This document shows, in pieces, positions 7,838 through 16,013 of a stretch of 64,000 nucleotides of DNA; the stretch's first letter is position 1; the number at the start of each line of letters is the position of its first letter. The DNA comes from DASUAS01 sp963809795 (GTDB lineage: Bacteria > Actinomycetota > Acidimicrobiia > IMCC26256 > DASPTH01), in the NCBI GenBank assembly GCA_963809795.1, contig CAWELN010000016.1:16312-80311 (forward strand), in the 5' to 3' direction. A program made the position numbers and the translations under genes. Below the pieces are notes generated by a model, which was not told where the DNA came from, did not search any database, and saw only the letters and a program-made list of their open reading frames with translations.

Positions 7838-9301
7838 ATGCGACGGTCTCGCACGGTCGGTCTCGCGATCGGGATCCTGGTGGTCCTGTACATCCCGGCG
7901 GTCACGATCTGGGCGGTGCTCGGGCAGCACCGTTCGGCCCCGTCTCGACCGGCCGACGGCCGGGGCACGACGGCGACGAGCGGCCAGCTCTCGACCACGA
8001 CGGCCATACCCCATGGCACCCGCCAGGTGCTCCACGTGCCGCTGCCCGGCTCGACGACCACCCGCGACGTCCTGGTGTACCGGCCCGCGGTACCCGACAG
8101 CGCGGAGCTGCCGGTCCTCTACTTCTTGCACGGTTACCCAGGCTCGGCGTCGGACGTGTTCGATGCCGGGCTGCCGCGGCTCATCGATCGCCTCGTCGCC
8201 GAGGGCTACCCACCGTTCGTGCTCGCCGCGCCGGATGGCAACGGCCTGTCGCACCGCGACACCGAATGGGCCAATGCCGTGGACGGCACCGACCAGTTCG
8301 AGACGTTCGTCACCGGGAACGTCATCCGGGCCGTGGAGGGATCACACCTCCGCGACCGCACCCGCCGAGCGATCGCCGGTTTCTCGATGGGTGGGTACGG
8401 CGCGGTGAACCTCGCCCTGCGCCATCCGGATCTCTATGGTGAGGTCGTCCCGATCGCGGGCTACTTCCACGTCGACGACCCGTCGGGTGTGTTCGGGCAT
8501 CAACTCGCGGCGATCGACGCGAACACGCCGGAGCTCCATCTGACCGATGCGCGTCGCGAGCGCATCCTGGTGGTCGACGGCGACGAGGGGAGTGACCGCG
8601 TCGTGTCGGGTGAATCGCGCCTCTTCTACGAGCAGTTGGTCACTGCCCACGTGCCGGCATCGTACGAGCAGCTCACCGGCGGCCACAGCTGGACGTTCGT
8701 CGCCGACGCGTTCCCTGACGTGGTGCGGTTCCTCGAGGCGGACTGGTCGACGCTGCAACCGCCCGTGCCCGAGGTGCCGGCGATGAATCGCGTCGAGGCG
8801 ACGGGACAGTGGCAGGGCGGCCTCGCCGGCGCGAACGTCGAGGTGTCCTTGGTGTCCCCACGCGACCCGCGGGCCGCCCGCCTCGAACACCTGCGCGTGG
8901 CATTGGGCGCAGCACCGGTCAGCTACGTCGTCCTCACGCTGAGCAACCCGGCGAAGGAATCGGCGCCGGTCTCCCTCTTCAAGGCGTCGTTCGTCAGCGC
9001 CAGGGGCACGACGGTCGACGCCAATCCGGCGCCATCGGTGCTCGACGAGTGGCTCGCGGAAGCAACCGGCCCCGGACGACGTTCGCGTTCGTCGAGCGGA
9101 GCTCCCGGTGATCGGCGGGCGCCCGACGCGTCCGTGATCGCGGACGCGCAACGGCTCGCAGGCGCACTGGCCGGCCAGACGACGGTCGCACCGGGTGAGA
9201 CGAAGACCACGGTGCTCGTCACGACCGCGGTCGTGCGCACCGTCGCGTCGGTCTTCGTCGGCGACAGCTTCGCGGTGGGCACGCTCGATCCTGCCGGCTG
9301 A
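7838..9301 (+). CDS. Secreted or membrane-anchored alpha/beta-hydrolase esterase (esterase D / antigen-85-like) with extra C-terminal domain
   Basis: A 487-residue protein. Residues 1-30 form an N-terminal hydrophobic anchor or signal (GLAIGILVVLYIPAVTIW) followed by a Ser/Thr/Gly-rich linker. The catalytic domain has the oxyanion-region motif LYFLHGYPG, the nucleophile elbow GFSMGGYGA with Ser near 183, an acid in VVDGDEGSD and the histidine in GGHSW. This is the putative esterase (PF00756) fold of esterase D and mycobacterial mycolyltransferases. A C-terminal region of about 170 residues after the catalytic histidine resembles no family I recognise. TACGCT at 7824-7829 lies 8 bases before ATG 7838, a leaderless promoter. 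Confidence 0.8.
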   Translation: MRRSRTVGLAIGILVVLYIPAVTIWAVLGQHRSAPSRPADGRGTTATSGQLSTTTAIPHGTRQVLHVPLPGSTTTRDVLVYRPAVPDSAELPVLYFLHGYPGSASDVFDAGLPRLIDRLVAEGYPPFVLAAPDGNGLSHRDTEWANAVDGTDQFETFVTGNVIRAVEGSHLRDRTRRAIAGFSMGGYGAVNLALRHPDLYGEVVPIAGYFHVDDPSGVFGHQLAAIDANTPELHLTDARRERILVVDGDEGSDRVVSGESRLFYEQLVTAHVPASYEQLTGGHSWTFVADAFPDVVRFLEADWSTLQPPVPEVPAMNRVEATGQWQGGLAGANVEVSLVSPRDPRAARLEHLRVALGAAPVSYVVLTLSNPAKESAPVSLFKASFVSARGTTVDANPAPSVLDEWLAEATGPGRRSRSSSGAPGDRRAPDASVIADAQRLAGALAGQTTVAPGETKTTVLVTTAVVRTVASVFVGDSFAVGTLDPAG

Positions 9302-9376
9302 CACCGTCGGCGCGGGCGAACCCGGGCCGGTCATCGTCTCATCGGGTTCTCACCGGTCGGATGCTCTTGTCACGCG

Positions 9377-10180
9377 ATGGCGAGTCGACGGCTCGGGCAC
9401 GCGTGCCCGGGTACGGAGCAGGCGTCCGGCCCGAGCAGCAGCGCGTCGCCACCGCGTGGTCGTCTGATCGGCGGCGTCCTCTTCGTCACCGTCGGCTTGG
9501 TGTGGTGGCAGCTCGACGCGTGGCGCGTCACACACGGCGTCATCCGCTGGTTGTCCGAATACTCCCCGTCGCGGTTCGGGCACGGTGCGATCTGGACGCT
9601 GCCGCTGTCCGCGCTCCTCGTGGGGCACATCACCCTCGCCGGAGTGACCGTCACCTTCTTCGTCGCCGTGGTCGCCCCCTACCTCTACCTGGCCGGGCCT
9701 CTGCGGTCGTTCATGGTGTTCGCGGTCGCTCACATCGGCGCGACCGTGATCGCGTTCGTCGTCATCGCCGCGAGCGTGCTCGTCGTTCCGGGCTGGAGCC
9801 ATCGACTCTGGGTCCAGCCCGACTACGGCGCGTCCGCCGGCCTGGTCGGCATCGCCGGCGCGCTCTTCGTGATCCTCTGCTCGCAGCGAAGATCGCTCGC
9901 GGCACGGGTGGTAGGAGTGTTCGCCACGGCGGGCACGACGGCGTTCTTCCTGCACGGGGTCGTCGCCGAGGGGGGACCGGGTCACGGCATCGTCGACGTC
10001 GAGCACCTCCTCGGCTTGCTCATCGGCGGGCTGCTCGAGTGGTCGTTCCTCCGTCAACGAGCCGACGCGTACCGTCGGGACGCCGTTCTCGCCGCCACGT
10101 TTCGGCGGCACGATCCGCGAGGCGCGGCGCGTGGAGCGACCGCACCGAGGCGCGCCTGTTGGGTGTGTTGGTCGCCGTGA
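9377..10180 (+). CDS. Rhomboid-like polytopic membrane protein
   Basis: A 267-residue protein with about six hydrophobic helices after a 25-residue polar N-terminus. Two features recall rhomboid intramembrane serine proteases: DYGASAG, matching GxSxG with Ser153, and EHLLGLLIGG, matching HxxGxxxG with His210. Both candidate catalytic residues are present, so it could be active, although many rhomboid-fold proteins are not proteases. It overlaps the next gene, an MprF-like lipid aminoacylating enzyme, so the two are co-translated. ATG 9377 was chosen because the first helix begins about 30 residues later; no clear ribosome site decides it. Confidence 0.6.
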   Translation: MASRRLGHACPGTEQASGPSSSASPPRGRLIGGVLFVTVGLVWWQLDAWRVTHGVIRWLSEYSPSRFGHGAIWTLPLSALLVGHITLAGVTVTFFVAVVAPYLYLAGPLRSFMVFAVAHIGATVIAFVVIAASVLVVPGWSHRLWVQPDYGASAGLVGIAGALFVILCSQRRSLAARVVGVFATAGTTAFFLHGVVAEGGPGHGIVDVEHLLGLLIGGLLEWSFLRQRADAYRRDAVLAATFRRHDPRGAARGATAPRRACWVCWSP

Positions 10181-11808
10181 GTGGCGCGGTCGCGGTGGTG
10201 AGCGCCCTCGTCCCTGCGCGTCAGCGACGCCTGGCCGAGCTCGAGAGCGACCTCGCGCCCCTCGCGCCACATGTCCATCGGGCCGCCCACGCGGCGACTG
10301 CGCTCGCCGGCCTCGCGCTCCTGCTCGTCGCGCGGGGCCTGGCAAGAAGGCGGGCACTGTCGTGGTGGGTCACGCTCGCCCTTCTCGGCGTCCTCGGCAT
10401 CGCCCATCTGGCGAAGGCAGTCGACGTGACGGCGATCACCGTGACCGCGTCGGTCGTCGTGCTGCTGCTGCAAGGCCGCCGTCTGTACCGCGGCCCGTTG
10501 CGCCGCACCCCGTGGGCCCGCGCCGGCGTCGTCGCGATCGTCGGCGCCACCGTCGTGCTCGGGTACGGGCTCGCAGGGATGCTGCTCCGTCGCCATCAGG
10601 TGCATCCGTCGCTGACCGCAGGACGTGCGCTGCAACAGCTCTTCAGCAACCTCGTCGGACTCGCCGGGCCGCTCCGCTTCCAGCATCACTTCGGGCAATG
10701 GTTCCCGAAGACGCTCACGTTCATCGGCGTGATGTGGCTGCTCGCCCTCGGCATCGCGCTGTTCGCACCGGGGCGGCATCGGCGGGGGCAATTCAGCGAG
10801 CGCCGGCGCGTGGCAGTGCTCGTCGCGCAACCGAACGGCGGAACGCTGGATCCGTTCGCGCTCCGCCGCGACCGTTCCTATCTCTTCGATCGCACCGGAC
10901 ACGGTGCCGTCGCGTTTCGCGTGCTCCGGGGCGTCGCGCTCGTCGGCGGTGATCAGTTCGGCGAGACCCGTGCCGCCGATGACGCCGTGCGCGCCTTCTT
11001 GGCTCGATGCGACGACGAAGGTTGGCGGCCGGCTGCGCTCGGGGTCGCCGAGTCGCGGCTCGGCCCGTGGCACGAGGCGGGGATGCGGAGCATCCGCCTC
11101 GGGGACGAGGCGATCATCGACAGCTCGGCGTTCACACTCGATGGCCACACGATGCGGCCGGTGCGCCAGGCGTGCAATCGCACGAAGAACCACGGGGTGG
11201 AGGTGCGGATCGTGCCCGAGGGTTCACTCGACGTCGAGGTGCGGCAAGCGTTGCTCGACATCGACGTGGGCGATCGCGGCGGGGAGGCGGAGCGGGGCTT
11301 CTCGATGGCCCTCGACGGACTGCTGACGGACCCCGAGCGCGATGCCGACTGCGTGATCGTGATCGCCGAGATGGCCGGTGAGCCCGTCGCCTTCCAGCGC
11401 TATGTCCCTTGCCGCGGTGGCCGAGGACTGTCGCTCGACGCGATGCGCCGGTTCGACCGTGTCGACGGCCAGGCACTCGTCAACGGTCTCAACGAGCGAC
11501 TCATCGCCGAAGCCGTCGACTGGGCGGCGAAGCATGGCGTGGTCGACGTCTCCCTGAACTTCGCCGTCTTCCGTTCCGTGCTGTCGGCGACGGATCCGTC
11601 CACGCTCGAGCGCGGTCAGGCGTGGCTGGTGAAGCGGCTCGACCGGCACTTCCAGATCGAGTCGCTGTTGAGGTTCAGCGCCAAGTTCCAGCCCCGTTGG
11701 ATCTCCCGGTATGTCGTGTACCGATCGGTGACCGACATCCCGGCGGTCGCCACCGCCGCACTCGGCGCCGAGGGCTACCTTCCGAACGCCCTCGTTCCCC
11801 GTCCGTGA
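10165..11808 (+). CDS. MprF/LysX-like membrane protein with DUF2156 (phosphatidylglycerol lysyltransferase) domain
   Basis: About 547 residues. Roughly six TM helices occupy the first 215 residues, followed by a cytosolic domain of the DUF2156 (PF09924) aminoacyl-phospholipid synthase type: YLFDRTGHGAVAFRV, GDEAIIDSSAF, MRPVRQACNRTKNHG and the C-terminal FQIESLLRFSAKFQPRW. MprF enzymes transfer Lys or Ala from tRNA to phosphatidylglycerol, lowering surface charge and giving resistance to cationic peptides. The start is uncertain: TTG 10159 lies 8 bases after GAGG, GTG 10165 keeps the first helix, and GTG 10177 would give a GTGA overlap with the rhomboid-like gene. Compared with full MprF the flippase part is short. 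Confidence 0.7.
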   Translation: MLVAVSGAVAVVSALVPARQRRLAELESDLAPLAPHVHRAAHAATALAGLALLLVARGLARRRALSWWVTLALLGVLGIAHLAKAVDVTAITVTASVVVLLLQGRRLYRGPLRRTPWARAGVVAIVGATVVLGYGLAGMLLRRHQVHPSLTAGRALQQLFSNLVGLAGPLRFQHHFGQWFPKTLTFIGVMWLLALGIALFAPGRHRRGQFSERRRVAVLVAQPNGGTLDPFALRRDRSYLFDRTGHGAVAFRVLRGVALVGGDQFGETRAADDAVRAFLARCDDEGWRPAALGVAESRLGPWHEAGMRSIRLGDEAIIDSSAFTLDGHTMRPVRQACNRTKNHGVEVRIVPEGSLDVEVRQALLDIDVGDRGGEAERGFSMALDGLLTDPERDADCVIVIAEMAGEPVAFQRYVPCRGGRGLSLDAMRRFDRVDGQALVNGLNERLIAEAVDWAAKHGVVDVSLNFAVFRSVLSATDPSTLERGQAWLVKRLDRHFQIESLLRFSAKFQPRWISRYVVYRSVTDIPAVATAALGAEGYLPNALVPRP

Positions 11809-11824
11809 GTTGACGCGAGGGTCA

Positions 11825-12982
11825 TCAACCCTTGGTGAGGATGGCGCCGGCCGAGAACGGTCCGACCGCGTTCGTGAACACCGCGACCTCGGCGCCGTCG
11901 ACCTGACGCTCGCCGCACTGGCCGCGCAGCTGACGCGTCCCCTCGATGCAGAAGTTCGCACCGTGGCGACGGCCGACGTTGCAGGCGCCGCCGTCGGTGT
12001 TCACGGGCAGTGACCCGCCGAGGCGGGTGTTGCCCTCGGCGACGAACGCGCCCGCCTCGCCCTCGCCGCAGAACCCGAGCGCCTCGAGCCACTGGAACAC
12101 GATGATGGAGAAGCCGTCGTAGAGCTGTGCGGTGTCGACGTCGGCCGGCGTGAGATCGGTGCGCTCCCAGAGGCTCTTGGCCGTCTGCGAGGGAGCGGTG
12201 TGCACCATGTCGGACATGATCTCGAAGTTGAGATCGCGGATGGCGGTCAGCGCGTACGAGTCGACGAGGACCACCGGTTGGGCGAGGTCGCGGGCGCGTT
12301 CCTCGGTGGTGAAGATCACCGCGGAGCCGGAGTCGACGGGGTAGTCGCAGTCGAGGATGCGCAGCGGCTTCGACACGTAGCGCGCCGCGAGGTAGTCGTC
12401 CAACGTCATCGGCTCACGGAAGATGGCGTCGTCGTTCATCGACGCGTGGTACCGCTGCGTGACCACGTGGCGACCGAAGTCCTCCTCGGTCGCGCCGTAC
12501 TGCGCCATGTACCGCTGCGTGAACATCCCCGCCCACTGCACGGGGCTCCCGGCGCCGAACGGCGTCAGGAACTGCCGGTCGCCGGCGGCCGCATGCAGCA
12601 TCGACGTCATCGGGTGCGACGCGCCCGCGCCCTGCACCAGCGCCGAGCTGCTCGGCTGCTGCTGGATGACCCGGAGCGCCAGCGCGGTGTGGCAGAAGCC
12701 GGATGCGACCGCAGAGATCGCCTGCACTGCGGAGTACGAGAACGCCGGCGCCATCATGCCGGACGCCCACCAGTTGACCGGGGTGATGCCGAGCAGCCAG
12801 GCGTCGTTGAGAGGTTCGGTGCCGACGGAGGTGACGCCGTCGATGTCGTGCACGGTGAGCCCGGCGTCGCCGAGCGCGGCCTGCGTCGCCTGGATCATGT
12901 GCTCGTTGGCCGTGAGACCGCTGTTGCGCCCGACCTGCGAGTAGCCGAGCCCGACGATCGCGACGCGCTGTCCGGTCGCCAT
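11825..12982 (-). CDS. Thiolase-like lipid-transfer protein (SCP-x/Ltp type)
   Basis: A 385-residue thiolase-superfamily protein: RVAIVGLGYSQVGR at the N-terminus, VQGAGASHPMTSM, ATEEDFGRHVVTQRYHA, and the C-terminal LPVNTDGGACNVGRRHG region, all as in sterol-carrier-like thiolases. In cholesterol side-chain degradation such proteins (Ltp2) pair with a DUF35 domain to act as retro-aldolases; other members are 3-ketoacyl-CoA thiolases. The genes immediately upstream are a DUF35 protein and a tandem CoA transferase, matching that arrangement. The ATG is directly preceded by one copy of the 62-bp intergenic repeat. Function as aldolase rather than thiolase is inferred from context. Confidence 0.8.
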   Translation of the reverse strand: MATGQRVAIVGLGYSQVGRNSGLTANEHMIQATQAALGDAGLTVHDIDGVTSVGTEPLNDAWLLGITPVNWWASGMMAPAFSYSAVQAISAVASGFCHTALALRVIQQQPSSSALVQGAGASHPMTSMLHAAAGDRQFLTPFGAGSPVQWAGMFTQRYMAQYGATEEDFGRHVVTQRYHASMNDDAIFREPMTLDDYLAARYVSKPLRILDCDYPVDSGSAVIFTTEERARDLAQPVVLVDSYALTAIRDLNFEIMSDMVHTAPSQTAKSLWERTDLTPADVDTAQLYDGFSIIVFQWLEALGFCGEGEAGAFVAEGNTRLGGSLPVNTDGGACNVGRRHGANFCIEGTRQLRGQCGERQVDGAEVAVFTNAVGPFSAGAILTKG

Positions 12983-13046
12983 CTTTACGGTCGACTCCGC
13001 TTCGGCGTCCCGCTCATCCGAGCACTCCTTCGCTTCGTCTCCATCA
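12983..13046 (-). repeat. Dispersed 61-63-bp intergenic repeat, locus 2 (one unit)
   Basis: Read on the minus strand, one unit fills the whole gap between the stop codon of the DUF35 gene and the ATG of the thiolase gene. It matches the units at 48134 closely (GGAGACGAAGCG, TGCTCGGATGAGCGGGACG, CGAAGCGGAGTCGACCGTA). The element therefore supplies the entire intercistronic leader of the thiolase gene. Confidence 0.85.
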
Positions 13047-13481
13047 ATCTTCCTCCGGGGCGGGTCGGAAGAACGGGAGCGTCAGCTCCGGCGCGAGCTC
13101 CTCGAACACGACCTCGAGGGGGAGACCGATCCGCAGGTCCTCCTCGGCGCAGTCGACGACCTGGCTCATGAACATGAGCCCGGGCTCTTCGACGAGCTCG
13201 ACCGTCGCCACCACGTACGGGATGCGGTCGACGTAGAACGGGTGGAAGGGCTGCACCGCGATGGTCCAGGTGTAGAGCGTGGCGCGGCCCGAGACCTGCT
13301 CGCCGGCCAGGTCGTCGGACTGGCAGTACCGGCACAGCGTCTTCGGGTAGTGGAGGTAGTGCTTGCAGTTCTGGCAGCGCTGGATCCAGAGCTCGTGACG
13401 CGCGACGCCGTCCCAGAAGAACTGGGTGACGGCATCGGGCGACGGGAGGGGGAGCGGCGGCGACTCCGGGCTCGTCGTCAT
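13044..13481 (-). CDS. DUF35 OB-fold protein with rubredoxin-like zinc ribbon
   Basis: A 145-residue acyl-CoA-associated protein. The zinc ribbon is CQNC...CRYC at about residues 36-53, preceded by the family's FFWDGVARHELWIQRC helix. The OB-fold follows with LYTWTIAVQPFHPFY and PYVVATVELVEEPGLM. DUF35 proteins partner with thiolases, hydratases or lipid-transfer aldolases and help bind CoA esters. ATG 13481 overlaps the stop of the CoA-transferase gene (ATGA), and the thiolase gene follows after exactly one repeat unit, so the three genes form one operon. The partner is most likely the thiolase. Confidence 0.88.
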   Translation of the reverse strand: MTTSPESPPLPLPSPDAVTQFFWDGVARHELWIQRCQNCKHYLHYPKTLCRYCQSDDLAGEQVSGRATLYTWTIAVQPFHPFYVDRIPYVVATVELVEEPGLMFMSQVVDCAEEDLRIGLPLEVVFEELAPELTLPFFRPAPEED

Positions 13482-15760
13482 GCTCCTGCCGTCCACTGGT
13501 GCGCGGCGCCGGCGGCGAGCAGCGCGTCGATCGTGTCGGGGTCGAGACCGGCCTCTCGGAGCACCTCGACCGTGTGCTCGCCCAGTCCCGGCGGTGCGCG
13601 GTCGAGGCGGACGTCGAGATCGCCGAAGATCCAGAACGCGCCGGGCTGCTCGACCGCGCCGTAGTCGACGTGTCGGTACCGCGCGATCATCCCCGCGGCG
13701 TCGTTGTCGGGCGAGGCGAAGAACGCCTCCTTCTGATCCAGCCGCACCTCCTCGCACGGAACGCCGGACTCGGCGAGCGCGTCGAGCGCCTCCGCGCTGG
13801 CGCGGGTCCCGAGCGCGGCGGCGGCGTCCTCCACCCGGTCCACGCCCGCCACCGTGCACAATGCCGCGAGCTGCTCGTCGGTGGTGGCGGCGATCGCGAT
13901 CCATCCGTCGGCCACCGTCAGGATGCGGTAGCCGGGCGCGATGCCGGTCTGCTCGTGATCGAGCACCGGCATCGGCACCGTCTTGCCGTCGGCGTCGAGA
14001 TAGGTCTCGCTGCAGGTCATGACGCCGCCCGCCAACAGCGCCCCCGCGGTGAACTGCGTCTGTCCCGTGCGGTCGCGGTGGTACAGCGCGAGCAGCGTCG
14101 AGATCAACGAGCCCATCGCGCACAGGTGGTCCATGAACCCGAGGCGATGCCACATCGGCGGGTTGCCCTCGCCGGCGCCCGCCACCTCCCAGCCGCACGA
14201 CGACTGGAACAGCTGGTCATAGCCGGGCCAGTCGGCACGCGGGCCGCGCGGGCCGTAGGAGCTGGCATGGCAGTAGATGATGTCGGGGTTGACCGCGCGG
14301 ACCGACGCTTCGTCGATCCCGAGGCGGCGCGCGGCCGGCATGCGCAGGTTGTGGTGCAGCACGTCGGCCTCGGCCAGCAGCGCGTCGATCGCCGGGCGGG
14401 CGGCCGGCGACTTGAGGTCGAGGGCCACGCCCCGCTTGCCCCGTTGGCACCCGAAGAACGACCACTCGACCCAGCGCATCCCTTCGCCGCCCGGCGGCTC
14501 GACCTTCACCACGTCGGCGCCCAGGTCGGCGAGGAGCATGGGCCCGAGCGGACCGGCGAGGAACGCGCCCGCGTCGACCACCTTCACGCCCTCGAGCGGC
14601 CAGCGGAGCTCGGCGCCGGCGGTGGGCGCGGAACGCTCCGGCGCGCGCCGCTTCCACTCGTTGCACACCTCGTCGGTGTGCTGACCGAGCTCCGGTGCGA
14701 ACCGACGCATGCGCGTCGGCGGGTCGACGGTCAGGGGCGATCCCGCCATGGCGACCCGGCCGAGGTCGGGATGGTCGACCTCGATGACGTAGCCGTTCGC
14801 CCGCGCCTGCTCGTCGGAGAAGATCTCGCCGGGAGGCAGCGCGGGTTGCACGGGCACGTCGTTGGCCCAGAAGGTCTCCAGCCACTCGGCGCTCGGGTGC
14901 AGCAGCAGCGCTTCGGCCCAGCCGTCGAACATCCCGAAGAGCGCGTTCGCATCCTTGCGCTGACCTTCCGGGCGGACCTCGGCCATGGCCTCGCGGAACA
15001 ACGGCGACTTCGTCGGTTCACCCATCAGGTGCAACCAGACGCCGTCGCCGGATTCGAACAGCGAAGCCCCGGTCTGCGCCTTCGGCATGCCCGTCGCCAG
15101 GGACGGTGAGGGCCGTTCCACGCGTCGCCAGTGCATCGCCATCGGCACCAGTGCACCCTGGGCGATGCTGGTGTGCGCCGGCCCGGCGCGCCCGGTGCGC
15201 TGGCGTGCGATCAGGCGGGCGAGGATGCCGATCGCGTTGAGGTGGGCGGCGCACCAGCTGCCGATCGGGCAGCGGAGGAAGATCGGGCCGTCCCGGTAGC
15301 CCTGCTGCTCGTCGAGGACGCCGAGGCGCGCCAAGGCCAGGAGCTCGTTCACCGGGCGATCGGCGTCGGGGTGGTTGGCCGGCCACGAGAGCACCGACGA
15401 GACCACGAGTTGCGGGTGGTGCTCGGCCAGTGCGGCATCGTCGAGGCCGAGCTCGCGCGCACGCGTCGGACCGTGGTTGTGCACCAGCACGTCCGCGGCC
15501 GCGAGCAGGTCGTCGAGCCGGGCCCGGTCGTCCGGCTGCTCGAGGTCGAGCACGACGCTGCGCTTGCTGCGCAGCCAGGTGTGGCGGCCGGCGGTGGAAC
15601 GGTTGGTCGCGCCACTCGGTGGTTCGACGGCGACGACGTCGGCCCCCGCCTCGGCCAGGAGCAGCGTCGACACCGGGCCGGCGATCCCGTCGGACAGGTC
15701 GAGGATCCGGATGCCGTCGAGGATGCCGGCGTCCGAAGTCACGCCGTCGGGTGCCACCAT
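13478..15760 (-). CDS. Tandem CaiB/BaiF-type (family III) CoA transferase, two fused domains
   Basis: A 760-residue protein made of two family III CoA-transferase domains, roughly 1-375 and 395-760, each starting with its own hallmark: LDLSDGIAGPVSTLLLAEAGADVVAVEPP, split here as two strands, and VDAGAFLAGPLGPMLLADLGADVVKVEPP later. Normal members are about 400 residues. The second domain keeps the catalytic aspartate in WPGYDQLFQSSCG near residue 514, while the first has RPVNELLALARLG near 137, Asn in place of Asp. I infer one active and one degenerate site. The purine stretch GGGGGAGACG precedes ATG 15760. The gene leads the operon with DUF35 and thiolase, so a CoA-activation role for a lipid or steroid acid is plausible. 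Confidence 0.87.
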   Translation of the reverse strand: MVAPDGVTSDAGILDGIRILDLSDGIAGPVSTLLLAEAGADVVAVEPPSGATNRSTAGRHTWLRSKRSVVLDLEQPDDRARLDDLLAAADVLVHNHGPTRARELGLDDAALAEHHPQLVVSSVLSWPANHPDADRPVNELLALARLGVLDEQQGYRDGPIFLRCPIGSWCAAHLNAIGILARLIARQRTGRAGPAHTSIAQGALVPMAMHWRRVERPSPSLATGMPKAQTGASLFESGDGVWLHLMGEPTKSPLFREAMAEVRPEGQRKDANALFGMFDGWAEALLLHPSAEWLETFWANDVPVQPALPPGEIFSDEQARANGYVIEVDHPDLGRVAMAGSPLTVDPPTRMRRFAPELGQHTDEVCNEWKRRAPERSAPTAGAELRWPLEGVKVVDAGAFLAGPLGPMLLADLGADVVKVEPPGGEGMRWVEWSFFGCQRGKRGVALDLKSPAARPAIDALLAEADVLHHNLRMPAARRLGIDEASVRAVNPDIIYCHASSYGPRGPRADWPGYDQLFQSSCGWEVAGAGEGNPPMWHRLGFMDHLCAMGSLISTLLALYHRDRTGQTQFTAGALLAGGVMTCSETYLDADGKTVPMPVLDHEQTGIAPGYRILTVADGWIAIAATTDEQLAALCTVAGVDRVEDAAAALGTRASAEALDALAESGVPCEEVRLDQKEAFFASPDNDAAGMIARYRHVDYGAVEQPGAFWIFGDLDVRLDRAPPGLGEHTVEVLREAGLDPDTIDALLAAGAAHQWTAGA

Positions 15761-15820
15761 CGTCTCCCCCCTTGCGGTCAGGCGGCGAACCTAACGTCCG
15801 GCGTGCGGACTCCACCACCT

Positions 15821-15986
15821 CATGCTCGATTGCGTTCCGCCGTCCCGCCCTCCGGGCACGGCTCCACTGCATCTTCGGTCCCGCATGCTCGATTGCGTTC
15901 CGCCGTCCCGCCCTCCGGGCACGGCTCCACTGCATCTTCGGTCCCGCATGCTCGATTGCGTTCCGCCGTCCCGCCCTCCGGGCACC
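15821..15986 (-). repeat. Dispersed 61-63-bp intergenic repeat, locus 3 (2.6 tandem units, 63-bp period)
   Basis: Units start at 15821, 15884 and 15947 on the plus strand, an exact 63-base period; the third unit diverges at 15986. Read on the minus strand each is GATGCAGTGGAGCCGTGCCC followed by GGAGGGCGGGACGGCGGAAC, clearly the same family as locus 1. It fills the gap between the divergent CoA-transferase and pantothenate-kinase genes. Since 63 is divisible by three, it stays open in several frames, but these frames are not genes. Confidence 0.9.
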
Positions 15987-16001
15987 GGCCGAGACCTCGC
16001 C

Positions 16002-16007
16002 TAGCGT
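16002..16007 (+). promoter_or_regulatory. Leaderless promoter -10 box (TAGCGT) for the pantothenate kinase
   Basis: TAGCGT ends 6 bases before GTG 16014. There is no Shine-Dalgarno sequence, so transcription probably begins at the start codon. The box lies directly after the repeat array. Confidence 0.55.
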
Positions 16008-16013
16008 GATCGG

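Noticed and set aside
15821..15986. Repeat-encoded protein (63-base units stay open in several frames)
   Set aside because: Openness follows from a period divisible by three without stops; no start signal, and the same unit with 61- or 62-base period elsewhere does not keep a frame.
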